Shown here one piece after another: positions 15,226 through 16,243 of a stretch of 16,243 nt of DNA. The notes under the pieces are model-generated. The model saw nothing but the letters and a program-made list of their open reading frames with translations, was not told the DNA's origin and made no database searches. The DNA comes from JBOFDK01 sp051646925. GTDB taxonomy: Bacteria > Bacillota > Clostridia > Lachnospirales > Cellulosilyticaceae. Where the stretch lies: assembly GCA_051646925.1 (NCBI GenBank), contig JBOFDK010000017.1, positions 1-16,243 on the forward strand, read 5' to 3'. Made by a program: the position numbers and the translations under genes. Position 1 is the stretch's first letter; every line of letters begins with the position of its first letter.

Positions 15226-16056
15226 ATGTATAAAATAATTAAAAAAGAAAAATTAAGTGAAGCAGTTGAAAAAATGGTAGTTCATGCACCATATGTTGCA
15301 AGAAAATGTGAGCCTGGACAATTTATTATATTATGTGCTGAAGAAGGAGATGAAAGAATTCCTCTTACAATACAAGATTACGACAGAGTAAATGAAACAG
15401 TTTCTATCATATATCAAGTTGTAGGGTTTTCAACACAAAAACTTGCGAATAAAAAAGAAGGCGAATTTATAGCACATTTTGCAGGTCCATTAGGTGTTGA
15501 GTCTGTAACACATGCAAAAAAACGTGTACTAGGTATAGGCGGCGGTGTTGGTGCGGCTCCTCTTTATCCACAAATTAAAAAACTAATGGAAAAAGGCGTA
15601 TCATGTGACGTAATTTTAGGTGGACGTAATAAAGAATTAGTTATTCTTCAAAAAGAATTTGAAAAAGTTGCAGAAAATACATACTATGCAACAGATGATG
15701 GTTCACTTGGCCGTAAAGGTTTTGTAACAGATGTACTAAAAGAACTTATTCAAAACGGAAATGAATATGATGAAGTTATTGCTATTGGTCCATTAATGAT
15801 GATGAAAGCTGTAGTAGATATTACAAAACCACTTAACATTAAAACGATAGTATCAATGAATCCTATTATGATTGATGGTACAGGTATGTGTGGTGGATGC
15901 CGTCTGACAGTTGGTAACGAAGTAAAATTTGCATGTGTAGATGGTCCAGATTTTGATGGTTTTGAAGTAGATTTCGAAGAAGCATTAAGACGCCAAGCAA
16001 TGTATAAAAAAGAAGAAAAGCATGCTTGTAGAATGCAAAAAGGGGAGGTAAAATAA
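15226..16056 (+). CDS. nfnA: NfnA-type small subunit: sulfide/dihydroorotate dehydrogenase-like FAD/NAD-binding protein
   Basis: A 276-residue flavoprotein of the ferredoxin-NADP reductase fold, as in the small subunit of NADH-dependent reduced ferredoxin:NADP oxidoreductase (NfnAB). FAD-binding RIPLTIQD (44-51) is followed by the nucleotide-binding GIGGGVGAAP (103-112), GGRNKELVI (132-140), AIGPLMMM (186-193) and a C-terminal GTGMCGGC with C222, C225 and C237, which hold a [2Fe-2S] cluster in this family. AAAGGAG precedes the ATG by about 7 bases. The last base of its TAA is the first base of the nfnB ATG, so the subunits are translationally coupled. NfnAB links NADH, reduced ferredoxin and NADPH by electron bifurcation in anaerobes. 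Databases often call such pairs glutamate synthase or sulfide dehydrogenase subunits; the next gene supports the NfnAB reading. Confidence 0.9.
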   Translation: MYKIIKKEKLSEAVEKMVVHAPYVARKCEPGQFIILCAEEGDERIPLTIQDYDRVNETVSIIYQVVGFSTQKLANKKEGEFIAHFAGPLGVESVTHAKKRVLGIGGGVGAAPLYPQIKKLMEKGVSCDVILGGRNKELVILQKEFEKVAENTYYATDDGSLGRKGFVTDVLKELIQNGNEYDEVIAIGPLMMMKAVVDITKPLNIKTIVSMNPIMIDGTGMCGGCRLTVGNEVKFACVDGPDFDGFEVDFEEALRRQAMYKKEEKHACRMQKGEVK

Positions 16057-16243
16057 TGCCTAATATGAGTTTGGAAAAAGTTAAAATGCCTGAACAAGCA
16101 CCAAATGTTCGTAACAAAAACTTCAAAGAAGTTACACTTGGATACACAAAAGAAATGGCGATGGAAGAAGCTGAGAGATGTCTTGGTTGTAAACAACGTT
16201 TTTGTGTAGAAGGTTGTCCTGTAAATGTACCTATTCCAGAGTT
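16056..16243 (+). CDS. nfnB: NfnB-type large subunit (glutamate synthase small-subunit-like), 3' end outside window
   Basis: Only the first 62 codons are inside the window. The visible part has the N-terminal ferredoxin-like iron-sulfur domain of the GltD/NfnB family: EEAERCLGCKQRFCVEGCPV (residues 38-57), with cysteines at 43, 46, 51 and 55, followed by IPE. Such cysteines hold [4Fe-4S] clusters that pass electrons to the flavin domains further on. GGGGAGG (16042-16048) lies 7 bases before the ATG, inside nfnA, and the ATG shares one base with the nfnA stop. The adjacent NfnA-type subunit favours the transhydrogenase NfnB over the GltD partner of a true glutamate synthase. Confidence 0.88.
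   Translation, partial: MPNMSLEKVKMPEQAPNVRNKNFKEVTLGYTKEMAMEEAERCLGCKQRFCVEGCPVNVPIPE

Noticed and set aside
15750..16196. 148-codon minus-strand frame
   Set aside because: It is antisense to nfnA and nfnB, which are clearly real, and its translation is a low-complexity Phe/Ser-rich product with no recognised motif.
1..16243. CRISPR array, tRNA or rRNA genes, transposase genes
   Set aside because: No regularly spaced repeats, no cloverleaf-like segments, and no transposase motifs were seen on either strand.

Overview
This AT-rich window reads as a stretch of a Clostridia chromosome (Firmicutes, probably Lachnospirales-like). The reasons are strong GGAGG-type ribosome binding sites, sigma-A-type promoters, hairpin-plus-T-run terminators, and a typical clostridial gene set: adenine deaminase, hexameric glutamate dehydrogenase and NfnAB-type transhydrogenase. 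No rRNA, tRNA, CRISPR array or insertion sequence is seen. No gene-free stretch exceeds 300 bases; the longest, 8365-8657, holds a long hairpin and an AT-rich leader.

Region 1 (1-4477) is the most unusual part. The 3' portion of a DinG-type superfamily 2 helicase is followed, 1 base after its stop, by an 868-residue protein of the divergent prokaryotic PIWI family known as pPIWI_RE. These are two of the three genes of the PIWI-RE island, a predicted nucleic-acid-guided defence system. The third partner, a restriction-endonuclease-fold protein, is not in the window and would have to lie left of base 1. Between the PIWI gene and the next, convergent gene sits a Fur-box-like promoter with no gene to drive, followed directly by a bidirectional terminator.

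Region 2 (4705-6489, minus strand) is a two-gene unit: a TtcA-family PP-loop tRNA-thiolation-like enzyme, then a Xer-like tyrosine recombinase whose ATG abuts the upstream TAA. Divergent from it is adenine deaminase (6634-8364, TTG start) with a good extended -10 promoter and a long hairpin behind it.

Region 3 (8658-11999) holds an AIM24-family protein with its own terminator. Then come four small plus-strand genes: a DUF2200 protein, a lipoprotein, a DNA-deoxyinosine glycosylase and a one-domain HTH regulator. A perfect 16-bp-stem bidirectional terminator follows, which a convergent metallophosphoesterase shares.

Region 4 (12179-16243) begins with a membrane-anchored protein that has Ig-like modules and an L,D-transpeptidase-type C-terminus. 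Its catalytic Ser-His-Gly-Cys-x-Arg motif has been entirely replaced, so it is probably a pseudoenzyme. It is followed by gdhA, and then by nfnA and the start of nfnB. The last three fit together metabolically: NfnAB makes NADPH and GdhA uses NADPH to fix ammonia into glutamate. They have separate promoters and a strong terminator between them.
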